Under the pieces are notes generated by a model, which was not told the DNA's origin, did no database searches, and saw only the letters and a list, made by a program, of their open reading frames with translations. From contig NZ_VSRN01000001.1 in the NCBI RefSeq assembly GCF_008369915.1, positions 248,001 to 312,000 of the forward strand: DNA of 64,000 nt. The letters are read 5' to 3'. The stretch comes from Dyadobacter sp. UC 10. Its GTDB lineage: Bacteria; Bacteroidota; Bacteroidia; Cytophagales; Spirosomataceae. This document shows, in pieces, positions 8,562 to 16,085 of this stretch; the first letter of the stretch is position 1; every line of letters starts with the position of its first letter. The translations under genes and the position numbers were made by a program.

Positions 8562-9611
8562 TTAATTGGCAAATTTGTGTTGTTGTTTGCGCGCGAAATT
8601 GACCATCAGGATCAATACCGGCACTTCGATCAGCGGGCCGATCACGGCAGCGAAAGCTGCTTCGGAATCAATCCCGAATACAGCGATTGCAACCGCAATA
8701 CCTAATTCAAAATTGTTACCTGCTGCAGTGAATGCCAGGGATGTGGATTTGGCATAATCCGCACCGGCACGTTTCGACAAATAGAAAGCAGAGAAAAACA
8801 TAATTGCAAAATAGATTGTCAGTGGCAGCGCAATACGGAGCACATCAAACGGTATACTGACAATCAACTCCCCTTTCAAACTGAACATGACTACGATGGT
8901 GAACAGCAAGGCTATTAACGTAACAGGACTGATGGCTGGAAGAAATCTATTTTCATACCAATCTTTGCCAAACAGCCTGGTCAATACGATCCTTGAAATA
9001 ATGCCAGCCAAAAACGGGATGCCCAGGTAAATGAATACGCTTTGCGCGACCTGACCGATCGTTATGTTTGCCACCAGGTGGCCCTGCTCAAAGCCTTTCA
9101 GACCAAAGACGGGTGGCAATACCGTTACAAACACGTACGCATAAACCGAATAAAACAAGACCTGAAATATGCTGTTAAAAGCTACCAATCCTGCTGCGTA
9201 CAGGCGGTCGCCATTAGCCAGGTCATTCCAGACAATAACCATCGCAATGCAGCGGGCAATGCCGATCATGATCAGTCCGGTCATGTACCCGGGCTTATCC
9301 GGAAGAAAAATTGCGGCCAGGCCAAACATCAGCAGGGGTCCAATGACCCAGTTTTGAAGCAGGGAAAGCACAAGGATCTTTGTGTTGTTAAATACCTTTG
9401 GCAGCTCGGCATAGCGCACCTTGGCCAGGGGCGGGTACATCATCAGCACCAGGCCGATCGCTAACGGCACGTTGGTCTGCCCGGAATTAAACTGATTAAT
9501 AAAATCAGGTGTGCCCGGCATGAAATAGCCAATTGACACACCTACAAGCATGGCCAGAAAGATCCATAAAGTCAGGTAACGGTCTAAAAAAGAAAGACGT
9601 CGGGTATTCAT
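8562..9611 (-). CDS. acr3: Arsenite efflux permease, ACR3 family
   Basis: ACR3 proteins export arsenite across the inner membrane using the proton-motive force. The 349-residue protein starting at 9611 has about ten hydrophobic segments and the family hallmarks: the essential Cys in transmembrane helix 4 ([15 protein letters not shown]121) and the acidic residue in helix 9 ([16 protein letters not shown]). I chose the inner Met at 9611 over the longer frame beginning at 9662 because it gives an ATGA overlap with the stop of the upstream arsN2-like gene and places the N-terminus ([15 protein letters not shown]) as in other ACR3 proteins. It sits third from last in an arsR-led operon. Confidence 0.95.
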   Translation of the reverse strand: MNTRRLSFLDRYLTLWIFLAMLVGVSIGYFMPGTPDFINQFNSGQTNVPLAIGLVLMMYPPLAKVRYAELPKVFNNTKILVLSLLQNWVIGPLLMFGLAAIFLPDKPGYMTGLIMIGIARCIAMVIVWNDLANGDRLYAAGLVAFNSIFQVLFYSVYAYVFVTVLPPVFGLKGFEQGHLVANITIGQVAQSVFIYLGIPFLAGIISRIVLTRLFGKDWYENRFLPAISPVTLIALLFTIVVMFSLKGELIVSIPFDVLRIALPLTIYFAIMFFSAFYLSKRAGADYAKSTSLAFTAAGNNFELGIAVAIAVFGIDSEAAFAAVIGPLIEVPVLILMVNFARKQQHKFAN

Positions 9612-10057
9612 CCAGTTTGGTACTTTAAATTCCGTTTCATGACGACAGCTGATGAAGGACAAAGGCTGCCGAATTGCCGGGTTTGTTGAATTGCTTCCGG
9701 GACTTGCTCACGGTTAACAGCCATGAAGCCATACCGGTCAAAGTAATGGTCAGCTGTGGTCGTGATCAGGTATACCGCTTGCAATCCCTGCTCGGCGGCA
9801 CCTGCCAGTAGCTGCCCGACCATCTGGCCAGCGATACCTTTGCCCTGGCAGGCAGGCTCGACAGCAACTGAGCGCAAGAGCCCAACGGACCCGAAAATTT
9901 CAAGGCCTGCGACTCCGATAAGCGTCCCGTCATGTTTTGCCAACAGAAAATTGCGCAGGCTGCTGGGTAAATCTTCTGTAAGCAGGTCAGCTTTTTTTAG
10001 GAAGCTGACCACCGATTCCTTTTCCTCCGGCCTGGCATGATCGATTTGAATACCCAT
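9608..10057 (-). CDS. arsN2: ArsN2-like GNAT N-acetyltransferase
   Basis: This 149-residue protein has the GNAT acetyl-CoA-binding core: a beta-strand LLRSVAVEP followed by the pyrophosphate loop [16 protein letters not shown] (Q/RxxGxG/A type), and the terminal [16 protein letters not shown] block common in ArsN2 proteins. ArsN-type enzymes acetylate amino-containing organoarsenicals; the ArsN2 branch is found in arsenic operons, although its substrate is less well known. It is encoded between the DUF6428 gene (15 bp upstream) and acr3 (ATGA overlap). The assignment to ArsN2 rests on both sequence pattern and context. Confidence 0.85.
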   Translation of the reverse strand: MGIQIDHARPEEKESVVSFLKKADLLTEDLPSSLRNFLLAKHDGTLIGVAGLEIFGSVGLLRSVAVEPACQGKGIAGQMVGQLLAGAAEQGLQAVYLITTTADHYFDRYGFMAVNREQVPEAIQQTRQFGSLCPSSAVVMKRNLKYQTG

Positions 10058-10072
10058 AATTTTTTGATTTGA

Positions 10073-10648
10073 TTAACAGCATCCTGAGCCAGGCTCGCAG
10101 CACGTCGCATCAGAAGCGACTAATTCCAATTCCTGCTTTACAGCGGCAGGTGCGCAACATGAGGCATCTGCCGGCGATGTGCCGCAGCTCTGGTTGCGGG
10201 TGAGCGCCTTGCATTGGGTAAAGTCGGGAACCAGGTTAACCGAAAATGTTTCACCGTCGGCAACAAACTCGCCTGGATACATTTGCCGCGTATCGAACTT
10301 CGAATTCCCAAACTCGATCTTAACGGTTGCATTGGGGTCCAGTGGAAGCGATTTTTCAACCAGCTCAATAATTTTCAGGGCCTTACCTACTTTCATTGAC
10401 CGGTCTGCTTCTTTCACCGACGGCTCCCACAGCTGCACGATTACTTCGGTCCAGCTGTTCATTACCCCGCCGCAGTCCACCGAAACGATCGGCGCCTGTT
10501 TGATCTCGGTAATGTGATAAGAATTGTCCACAAACCTGCCCTCTTCATATTGGAATTGCAGGTGCAGATCAGGATTTTGTTTGAGGTTATTTTTGAGTTC
10601 ACCCCAGGTAATCGGATCGCGGGTCACCGCAGAATTTGATTGGTTCAT
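10073..10648 (-). CDS. DUF6428 family arsenic-operon protein with cysteine-rich tail
   Basis: The first 140 residues match the pattern of the DUF6428 family that often follows arsR in Bacteroidota: a short repeat-like beta-rich domain with YHITEIKQAPIVSVDCGGV, EVIVQLW and ALKIIELVEKSLPLDPNATVKIEFGN. The function of the family is not known. What is odd here is a tail holding eight Cys in the last 46 residues (146, 155, 164, 165, 183, 184, 190, 191), with three vicinal CC pairs. Vicinal thiols are strong As(III) ligands, so a chaperone or sequestration role is possible. It has its own putative ArsR-controlled promoter (10661-10691) in the gap after arsR. Confidence 0.8.
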   Translation of the reverse strand: MNQSNSAVTRDPITWGELKNNLKQNPDLHLQFQYEEGRFVDNSYHITEIKQAPIVSVDCGGVMNSWTEVIVQLWEPSVKEADRSMKVGKALKIIELVEKSLPLDPNATVKIEFGNSKFDTRQMYPGEFVADGETFSVNLVPDFTQCKALTRNQSCGTSPADASCCAPAAVKQELELVASDATCCEPGSGCC

Positions 10649-10660
10649 AGCTTTTACTGG

Positions 10661-10691
10661 TTAAATGTAATATTACGATTGATATTCTCAA
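10661..10691 (-). promoter_or_regulatory. ArsR operator and internal promoter upstream of the DUF6428 gene
   Basis: On the minus strand TTG (10691-10689), a 19-bp spacer and TACATTTA (10669-10662, one mismatch to TAnnTTTG) form a promoter 13 bp before the DUF6428 start. The spacer holds the perfect palindrome GTAATATTAC (10667-10676). The 25 nt at 10661-10685 match the site before arsR (11062-11086) at 22 of 25 positions. Confidence 0.7.
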
Positions 10692-10704
10692 AAAAATGTC
10701 CTGC

Positions 10705-11037
10705 CTAGTTACAGCAGGATGTGGTTACAGTAAACGTATTCAACAGAGAACCAAACGCCCGCTGTGCTTCTTCCCAAACCGCGGGATTAATACAATAGCA
10801 AACCCGCGGCGGATTGATTTCTCCGTGAATGATCCCAATCCGTTTCAATTCTTTCAGGTGTTGGGAGACTGTGGCCTGGGCAAGTTCCAATTCATCCACC
10901 AAATCACCGCACACACAGGCTTTCCTGGCAATCAATAGTTGCAGGATCGCAATCCTGGCCGGGTGCGAGAACGCCTTTGCCAGATCTGCAAGACGGTTCT
11001 GCTGCTCGGTGAATATTTCGGTTTTCGTAACTCCCAT
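10705..11037 (-). CDS. arsR: ArsR family metalloregulatory repressor
   Basis: A 110-residue ArsR/SmtB repressor with a winged-helix core (residues 15-85), including the recognition helix TVSQHLKELKRIGIIHGE. The possible As(III)-binding thiols are C41 and C43 in the helix before the HTH (CVCGDL, like the ELCVCDL motif of ArsR), C80/C82 in the wing region and a C-terminal pair C108-C109. It would release DNA when arsenite or antimonite binds. The start at 11037 lies only 5 nt after a TATATTTG box, so the mRNA may be leaderless. It heads the arsenic operon and has operator copies both before itself and before the next gene. Confidence 0.93.
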   Translation of the reverse strand: MGVTKTEIFTEQQNRLADLAKAFSHPARIAILQLLIARKACVCGDLVDELELAQATVSQHLKELKRIGIIHGEINPPRVCYCINPAVWEEAQRAFGSLLNTFTVTTSCCN

Positions 11038-11041
11038 GATG

Positions 11042-11086
11042 CAAATATAGGCGGCAATTTATTAATTGCAATATTACGATGGATAT
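11042..11086 (-). promoter_or_regulatory. arsR promoter and ArsR operator
   Basis: On the minus strand TTG (11071-11069), exactly 19 bp of spacer, and TATATTTG (11049-11042) give a full Bacteroidota promoter. The ArsR-site copy at 11062-11086, with core ATCGTAATATT, covers the -33 box. The -7 box ends 4 nt before the ATG. Confidence 0.75.
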
Positions 11087-11172
11087 TTAACGCAAGAATT
11101 TATCGACCTTGAAAAACCAAACAACCAGCGTCAGGAAAATACCGGTTCCCTCAGGCAAAGTATAGCCACAAC

Positions 11173-11200
11173 TTCGAACAACCACCGTTCGATTTCGAAC
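11173..11200. repeat. Two TTCGAAC heptamers spaced 21 bp
   Basis: TTCGAAC occurs at 11173-11179 and 11194-11200, with a further TTCGA at 11188-11192. They lie in the 272-bp gap between arsR and padR, about 110 bp before padR. The spacing of two helical turns suggests a protein-binding site, but chance is possible because TTCGAA is short. Confidence 0.3.
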
Positions 11201-11309
11201 ATTTTGCAAGAGCTGCATTTTCACTAACCAGCTAAATTTCAACCCAATAAACTGCATCTCCAAATCTGGCAAAGTATTTGATCAGCAAATATAGAACTAA
11301 TGATCTGGT

Positions 11310-11648
11310 ATGAACAGGGCTTATCTGGGTGAATTTGAAGAAATCGTTTTGCTAACCGTTGCCGCGCTTCAGGGTGAGGCTTATGGTGTTGCACTGGGCC
11401 ACGAAATTGCGGAGCAAACCGGCCGCGAGGTGCGACTGAACCAGATCCATTCTGCATTACAGCGATTGGAGGAAAAAGGGATGCTGAAATCGCATATGGG
11501 CGAACCCACTGCCGAACGCGGCGGGCGGCGGAAGCGGATTTACACGATCACAGTTTACGGACAAAATACATTGCAGCAGGTTAAGGAACTTCGGGAAAAT
11601 CTCTGGTCGCGGATCGTCAAACCTTTTAAGCTGGCCATTGATTTATGA
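11310..11648 (+). CDS. PadR family transcriptional regulator
   Basis: This 112-residue protein has the PadR winged helix: LGEFEEIVLLTVAALQGEAYGVALGHEIAEQT, then the recognition region LNQIHSALQRLEEKGMLKSHMGE and the wing GGRRKRIYTITVYG. PadR regulators usually repress a neighbouring transporter gene. Its stop overlaps the start of the following permease gene by 4 bp (ATGA), so the two are co-translated and the regulator probably controls its own operon. This PadR/permease pairing recurs in Cytophagales. The ligand is unknown. Confidence 0.9.
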   Translation: MNRAYLGEFEEIVLLTVAALQGEAYGVALGHEIAEQTGREVRLNQIHSALQRLEEKGMLKSHMGEPTAERGGRRKRIYTITVYGQNTLQQVKELRENLWSRIVKPFKLAIDL

Positions 11649-14293
11649 AACAAACCCCACAGCCGCCTGCCTGGGCCGACAAGCTTCTTTGCTGGATCTG
11701 CGCCCCGCATTTAATCGAAACCATCCTCGGAGATCTTCACGAAGATTTTCACTTTCAAAGCAAAAAAACGGGTTTGCGGAAAGCGCGGCTACGCTACTGG
11801 CGCGAGGCACTTGGCTTTCTGAAACCGAGATACATACTCAGACAAAAATCACCTCATCCGTCCACTTATACATTCAGCCGCGATATGATCCGCAATTATT
11901 TTCTGGTCGCATGGAGAACCCTGGCCCATAGTAAGGTTTACTCCTTTATCAACGTCACCGGGCTGAGTATCGGCCTTGCAGCCGCCATGCTGATCCTGCT
12001 ATATACCAAAGACGAAGTAAGCTACGACCGGTTCCACGCTAACAACCCCGCCATTTATCGTATTACCAGCAAGTATATTTCGCCGGCCGGGCAGCAAACA
12101 GGCGTAATGGCAAATACAGGGTATTTGCAGGGGCCGAAATTCGCGGCAGGCGTGCCGGAAATTGTGGCATTCGCGCGCTATCACGTGGATCGGAACGATA
12201 TCAAAAAAGGAAACGAGGTTAAAAGTGAGGAAGTGTTTCGGGCCGATTCGGATTTCTTTTCCATCTTCTCGTTTCCACTGCTGAGCGGCGATCCTCAGAC
12301 AGCTTTGCGTGAACCCAAATCCGTGGTTATCTCCGAGCAAATGGCTGAAAAACATTTCGGGCACAGGGATGTGCTGGGAAAATCGATTTTAATGAGAGCC
12401 AGTTTCGACCCGGATGCAAAGTTTGAACCCTTCACCGTGACAGGTGTAGCCCGCAGATCACCGCAGAATTCATCTATTAAATTCGATATACTGGTCCCAT
12501 TTCTGGCCGAAAAAGGCGAAATGGAGCGGAGCCAGAACTGGTTCAATACCTTTCTCAATACCTTCGTTTTGCTGCGTCCGGGTTCCAATGTGTCTCTGGT
12601 AGAGAAAAAAATGAACCTCGTTTACAATGCCGACGCCAAGGAGGCGATTAAGGAAGTGGCCGAAAAATTTGGTATGAAAGAGCACAAGCAGTATACGCTC
12701 CAACCCTTTACGGATATGCACCTGAGTGCCGATTTGCCAGCCGACAATGGATTGACGGGACATAGTAATCCGCAATTATCCTACATACTGACAGGCATCG
12801 CCCTGTTTATACTGGTGATAGCCTGCATCAACTTTGTCAACCTGACCGTCGCCCGGTCTTTGAAACGTGCGAAAGAAATCGGTGTCCGAAAGGTGGTCGG
12901 CGGCGGCCGCGGACAGCTGATCGTGCAATTTCTCGGGGAATCATTTTTGCTTTGTCTGGCTGCGTTTATGCTGGCCCTGGTGCTCGTTCAGCTCACTTTG
13001 CCTACGTTTAATCACCTCTCTAACAAGGCATTGGAAATTTCATACCTTTTCGATGCCAGGCTGATTCTGGGCTATCTTTCTCTTTTCGCAGTTACCGGTT
13101 TGCTTGCCGGTTTTTATCCCGCGCTGGTATTGTCTGGTTATACTCCGGTTAAAACGCTTTACAACAGAATGCAGCTTTCGGGAAAAAACCATTTACAGAC
13201 CTCCCTCGTCGTATTGCAGTTTACAATCGCATCTTTCCTCATCATTGGCACATTAACGATCAATTCCCAATTTGACTACCTGATCAACAAGGACCTGGGT
13301 TACAATGATGCACACCTGGTTAGCGTCAGCAAATCAAATCTTACCCGTGAAGAGGCGCAGCTGGTCAGGCAGGAGCTACAAAAAGATCTGAACGTACTCG
13401 CTGTCGCCCCTAAGAATGGAGGAAGGTGGAACAGTAATGCCAAAGTGAATGGAAACACGGAGATCGGCTTTACTTACGAAACCATTGACCCGGAATACCT
13501 GCCCGCCATCGAGGTCCCCATTTTGAAAGGACGCAACTTTTCTGCCGATTTCCCTACGGATTCAAATCGATCCGTACTGGTGAACGAGAGCTTTGCAAAG
13601 CAGGCCGGATGGAAAAACCCGATCGGACAGGTTGTTGATTTCTGGTATGATAACCATATGAAATACACGGTTGTGGGTGTTGTCAAAGACTATCATTACA
13701 CGGATCTGAGCGAGAAAATCGGCCCGCAGCTTTTTACGATGAAAGCACGGAATGCTTACGGAAGATTTATTGTCAAGATCAAACCCGGCACTGAAACGAG
13801 CAGCCTGCGTCATATTGCGACTACATTTTCCCGTCTTTTTCCACTCAATTCCTATTCTTACAAGTTCATGGACGAGGAGAACCGGAAACGGTACGAATCG
13901 GAAGCCAAATGGAAACAGATCATGCTTTTCGGCACCATACTGACCATTTTTATTTCCTGCATTGGCCTGTTTGGGCTGGCTACCTTGTCGGCCGAGCGGC
14001 GCACGAAAGAGATCGGTGTGCGAAAAGTGATGGGCGCATCGGTAGGCAGCATCACCCGGCTGCTTACATCAGATTTTCTCAAACTGGTTTGTGTATCCTT
14101 CATCTTCGCCTTCCCGCTGGCTTATTATTCGGTCGACAAATGGCTGCAAAACTATCCCTACCGGATCAATATCAGCGCCCTCCTATTCCTGGAAGCCGCC
14201 TTGCTGGCAGTGATCGTGGCCTTTTTGACCGTCAGCTTTCAGTCGGTTCGTGCCGCTTTGATGAATCCGGTAAAGAGTTTGCGGAGTGAGTAG
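11645..14293 (+). CDS. MacB/FtsX-type ABC transporter permease with N-terminal prefix domain
   Basis: The 882-residue protein begins with a soluble prefix domain (about residues 1-75, with LIETILGDLHEDF) found in permeases of this branch, followed by two repeats of MacB-type periplasmic domain plus FtsX membrane domain. The first FtsX block has RSLKRAKEIGVRKVVGGGRGQLIVQFLGES, the second AERRTKEIGVRKVMGASVGSITRLL; both carry the EIGVRKV coupling motif that contacts an ATPase. About eight membrane segments are visible. No ATP-binding subunit is encoded nearby, so it must use one from elsewhere or be a signalling permease. Substrate unknown. Confidence 0.9.
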   Translation: MKQTPQPPAWADKLLCWICAPHLIETILGDLHEDFHFQSKKTGLRKARLRYWREALGFLKPRYILRQKSPHPSTYTFSRDMIRNYFLVAWRTLAHSKVYSFINVTGLSIGLAAAMLILLYTKDEVSYDRFHANNPAIYRITSKYISPAGQQTGVMANTGYLQGPKFAAGVPEIVAFARYHVDRNDIKKGNEVKSEEVFRADSDFFSIFSFPLLSGDPQTALREPKSVVISEQMAEKHFGHRDVLGKSILMRASFDPDAKFEPFTVTGVARRSPQNSSIKFDILVPFLAEKGEMERSQNWFNTFLNTFVLLRPGSNVSLVEKKMNLVYNADAKEAIKEVAEKFGMKEHKQYTLQPFTDMHLSADLPADNGLTGHSNPQLSYILTGIALFILVIACINFVNLTVARSLKRAKEIGVRKVVGGGRGQLIVQFLGESFLLCLAAFMLALVLVQLTLPTFNHLSNKALEISYLFDARLILGYLSLFAVTGLLAGFYPALVLSGYTPVKTLYNRMQLSGKNHLQTSLVVLQFTIASFLIIGTLTINSQFDYLINKDLGYNDAHLVSVSKSNLTREEAQLVRQELQKDLNVLAVAPKNGGRWNSNAKVNGNTEIGFTYETIDPEYLPAIEVPILKGRNFSADFPTDSNRSVLVNESFAKQAGWKNPIGQVVDFWYDNHMKYTVVGVVKDYHYTDLSEKIGPQLFTMKARNAYGRFIVKIKPGTETSSLRHIATTFSRLFPLNSYSYKFMDEENRKRYESEAKWKQIMLFGTILTIFISCIGLFGLATLSAERRTKEIGVRKVMGASVGSITRLLTSDFLKLVCVSFIFAFPLAYYSVDKWLQNYPYRINISALLFLEAALLAVIVAFLTVSFQSVRAALMNPVKSLRSE

Positions 14294-14332
14294 GTTGGTA
14301 TCAGCCAGAACATGCAGCGTTGGTTTTTACGA

Positions 14333-15829
14333 TCATAAACCCGCATTCTTTACCCTTATTAACTTCCCATTTGTTTCATCGGAAAGGAGATACAATTTAC
14401 CCGCCGGGCTTTGTATCACTTTCCGTATCCTTAACCGGTCGTCCGTAAATAATTCCTCAGCGCTCTTAATAGTTTCGCCTTCTAGTACCAGCCGCCACAG
14501 GCTGCCCTTTGATAATCCGCCCACAAGCAGATTCCGGTTCCATCCGGCAAACTCGGTGCCCCAATAAACATGCAGACCGGTTGGCGCCACTGTTTGCAGC
14601 CAGGACCACACAGGCTCCTTATAATTATTTCCCGGGATAGGTGCAGGCGCAAACTCAGCAAAACGGTATTTGCCAGTTGTCTTCATGGGCCAGCCGTAAT
14701 TGGCGCCAGCTTCCAGTACATTGATTTCGTCCCCCTGGTGCGTACCATGCTCGCTGAACCAGATTTTGCCGGTATGGAGGTCCCGCGCTAAACCCTGGGC
14801 CGCCCGGATACCTGTTGCATACAGACCGGGAGTGGCTTTATCTCCAAAGTCCGGGTTATCTTTTGGAATAGTGCCATCCGAATTGATGCGGTAGATCTTC
14901 CCTCTCTTGTCTTCCACGTTCTGCGCTATGGGAAGCACTGGTTCATCTTTTTCGGTAAATATCCTTTCGCCGATTGTAAAATATAGCTTACCATCACTCC
15001 CAAATAGCATTCCGCCACCATAATGGACCCGCTGGTCGGTGTAAGGTTCTGCTACAAACAGCACTTTGATCTGTTGTAGAGATTCGTTTTCAAGAACCGC
15101 CCTGACGATTTTTGTAGTTCTTCCCTTCTGAGCTTTGGCGGCATAAGACAGGTAGATGTACCTATTAGTCCTGAAATCCGGGTCGAGCAGCACTTCGAAT
15201 TTGCCTGTATTATCACCAAAGCCGTCCAGATTATCTTCCAGATCGGCCGGAAAGCCTTTGACCCTGATTTTTTCTCTTTTCTCCAAATTGTATTTGATCA
15301 GATCCCCTTCTTTCTCCGAGATCAGCACTTCATTTTCGGAGATAAAAGCCATACTCCATGGACGTTTCAGGCCATCTAAAATTGTTTCTTTCTGAGGAAT
15401 CGCGCCAGTTGTCTTATGCGGTGTGCGGGTGGAAACCTTATCGGCAATCACCCAGCCTTCATTGGTTTTCATCAGATTGAAGTAATCTGTGAATACCTCC
15501 CGCTCATTGATAATCTCAACCTTTGCGCTGCCCATATTGTTGGTAATATCCAAAGCAACGATCTGCGTGTGCAGGTTTTTCGGCCGTTCGTGAGGCTTGA
15601 AAAGGCTGAGATACTGACTTCTCGAAAAACTGGCAAATTTCCCATCCCGGTAATTCTTCAGATGACAGGAAGCATGCATGGCTTTTGCCAGCTTTGTGGT
15701 ATCGCCCGTTGCCCAGCCATCAAAATATAACTGAATAGTATTTTCGATCAACTGTCTCTCCGTCGGTGTGTTTTGGCAAAATGCCTGAAAAGAGGCCAGT
15801 AAAATTAAGAGTAAGGTTGTCCTTTTCAT
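14333..15829 (-). CDS. Secreted NTF2-like domain fused to a PQQ-type sugar dehydrogenase propeller
   Basis: This 498-residue protein has a signal peptide (residues 1-18, ending FCQ), an NTF2/lumazine-binding-like domain (about 22-135, with IENTIQLYFDGWATGDTTKL and a second half NNMGSAKVEIINEREVFTDYF), and a six-bladed glucose/sorbosone dehydrogenase-type propeller (about 145-495) with RPWSMAFISENEVLISEKEG, RVHYGGGMLFGSDGKLYFTIGE, ARDLHTGKIWFSEHGTHQGDEINVLEAGANYGWP. The HGTHQGDEIN stretch is the usual PQQ/calcium region. Family members oxidise aldoses in the periplasm. The fusion with an NTF2-like domain is unusual. A 19-bp palindrome lies 21 bp before the start. It converges on the permease gene with a 39-bp gap. 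Confidence 0.85.
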   Translation of the reverse strand: MKRTTLLLILLASFQAFCQNTPTERQLIENTIQLYFDGWATGDTTKLAKAMHASCHLKNYRDGKFASFSRSQYLSLFKPHERPKNLHTQIVALDITNNMGSAKVEIINEREVFTDYFNLMKTNEGWVIADKVSTRTPHKTTGAIPQKETILDGLKRPWSMAFISENEVLISEKEGDLIKYNLEKREKIRVKGFPADLEDNLDGFGDNTGKFEVLLDPDFRTNRYIYLSYAAKAQKGRTTKIVRAVLENESLQQIKVLFVAEPYTDQRVHYGGGMLFGSDGKLYFTIGERIFTEKDEPVLPIAQNVEDKRGKIYRINSDGTIPKDNPDFGDKATPGLYATGIRAAQGLARDLHTGKIWFSEHGTHQGDEINVLEAGANYGWPMKTTGKYRFAEFAPAPIPGNNYKEPVWSWLQTVAPTGLHVYWGTEFAGWNRNLLVGGLSKGSLWRLVLEGETIKSAEELFTDDRLRIRKVIQSPAGKLYLLSDETNGKLIRVKNAGL

Positions 15830-15850
15830 TGCTGGTAGTTTTGATGGTCA

Positions 15851-15869
15851 AAATGGAACTGTTCCATTT
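15851..15869. promoter_or_regulatory. Perfect 19-bp palindrome upstream of the sugar dehydrogenase gene
   Basis: AAATGGAACTGTTCCATTT is a perfect 9-1-9 inverted repeat starting 22 bp before the dehydrogenase start at 15829. Size and position fit a repressor operator (TetR- or LacI-like). The rest of the gap up to 16085 shows no gene. Confidence 0.55.
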
Positions 15870-16085
15870 CGCTTCTCAAATGTCTGCCATGCACGGAGGA
15901 TGAAAGTGCAACAAACCTGATTCAGGAGTACTGTTTTATAAATCCGAACTATTGGACAGACCTGATCAACAGGGCGTCTATCGGAAAAATCAATGTGCAG
16001 CATTCCGTAGTCGTTATGACAAATTTTTAATTTATCTATGGAAAAATTGCACCAAATTTACCGCCGGGTCTAAACCGTGTTCAAT

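Noticed and set aside
8562..9662. Longer acr3 frame starting at 9662
   Set aside because: The extra 17 residues overlap arsN2 by 55 bp and do not look like ACR3; the ATG at 9611 gives a clean ATGA overlap and the normal N-terminus.
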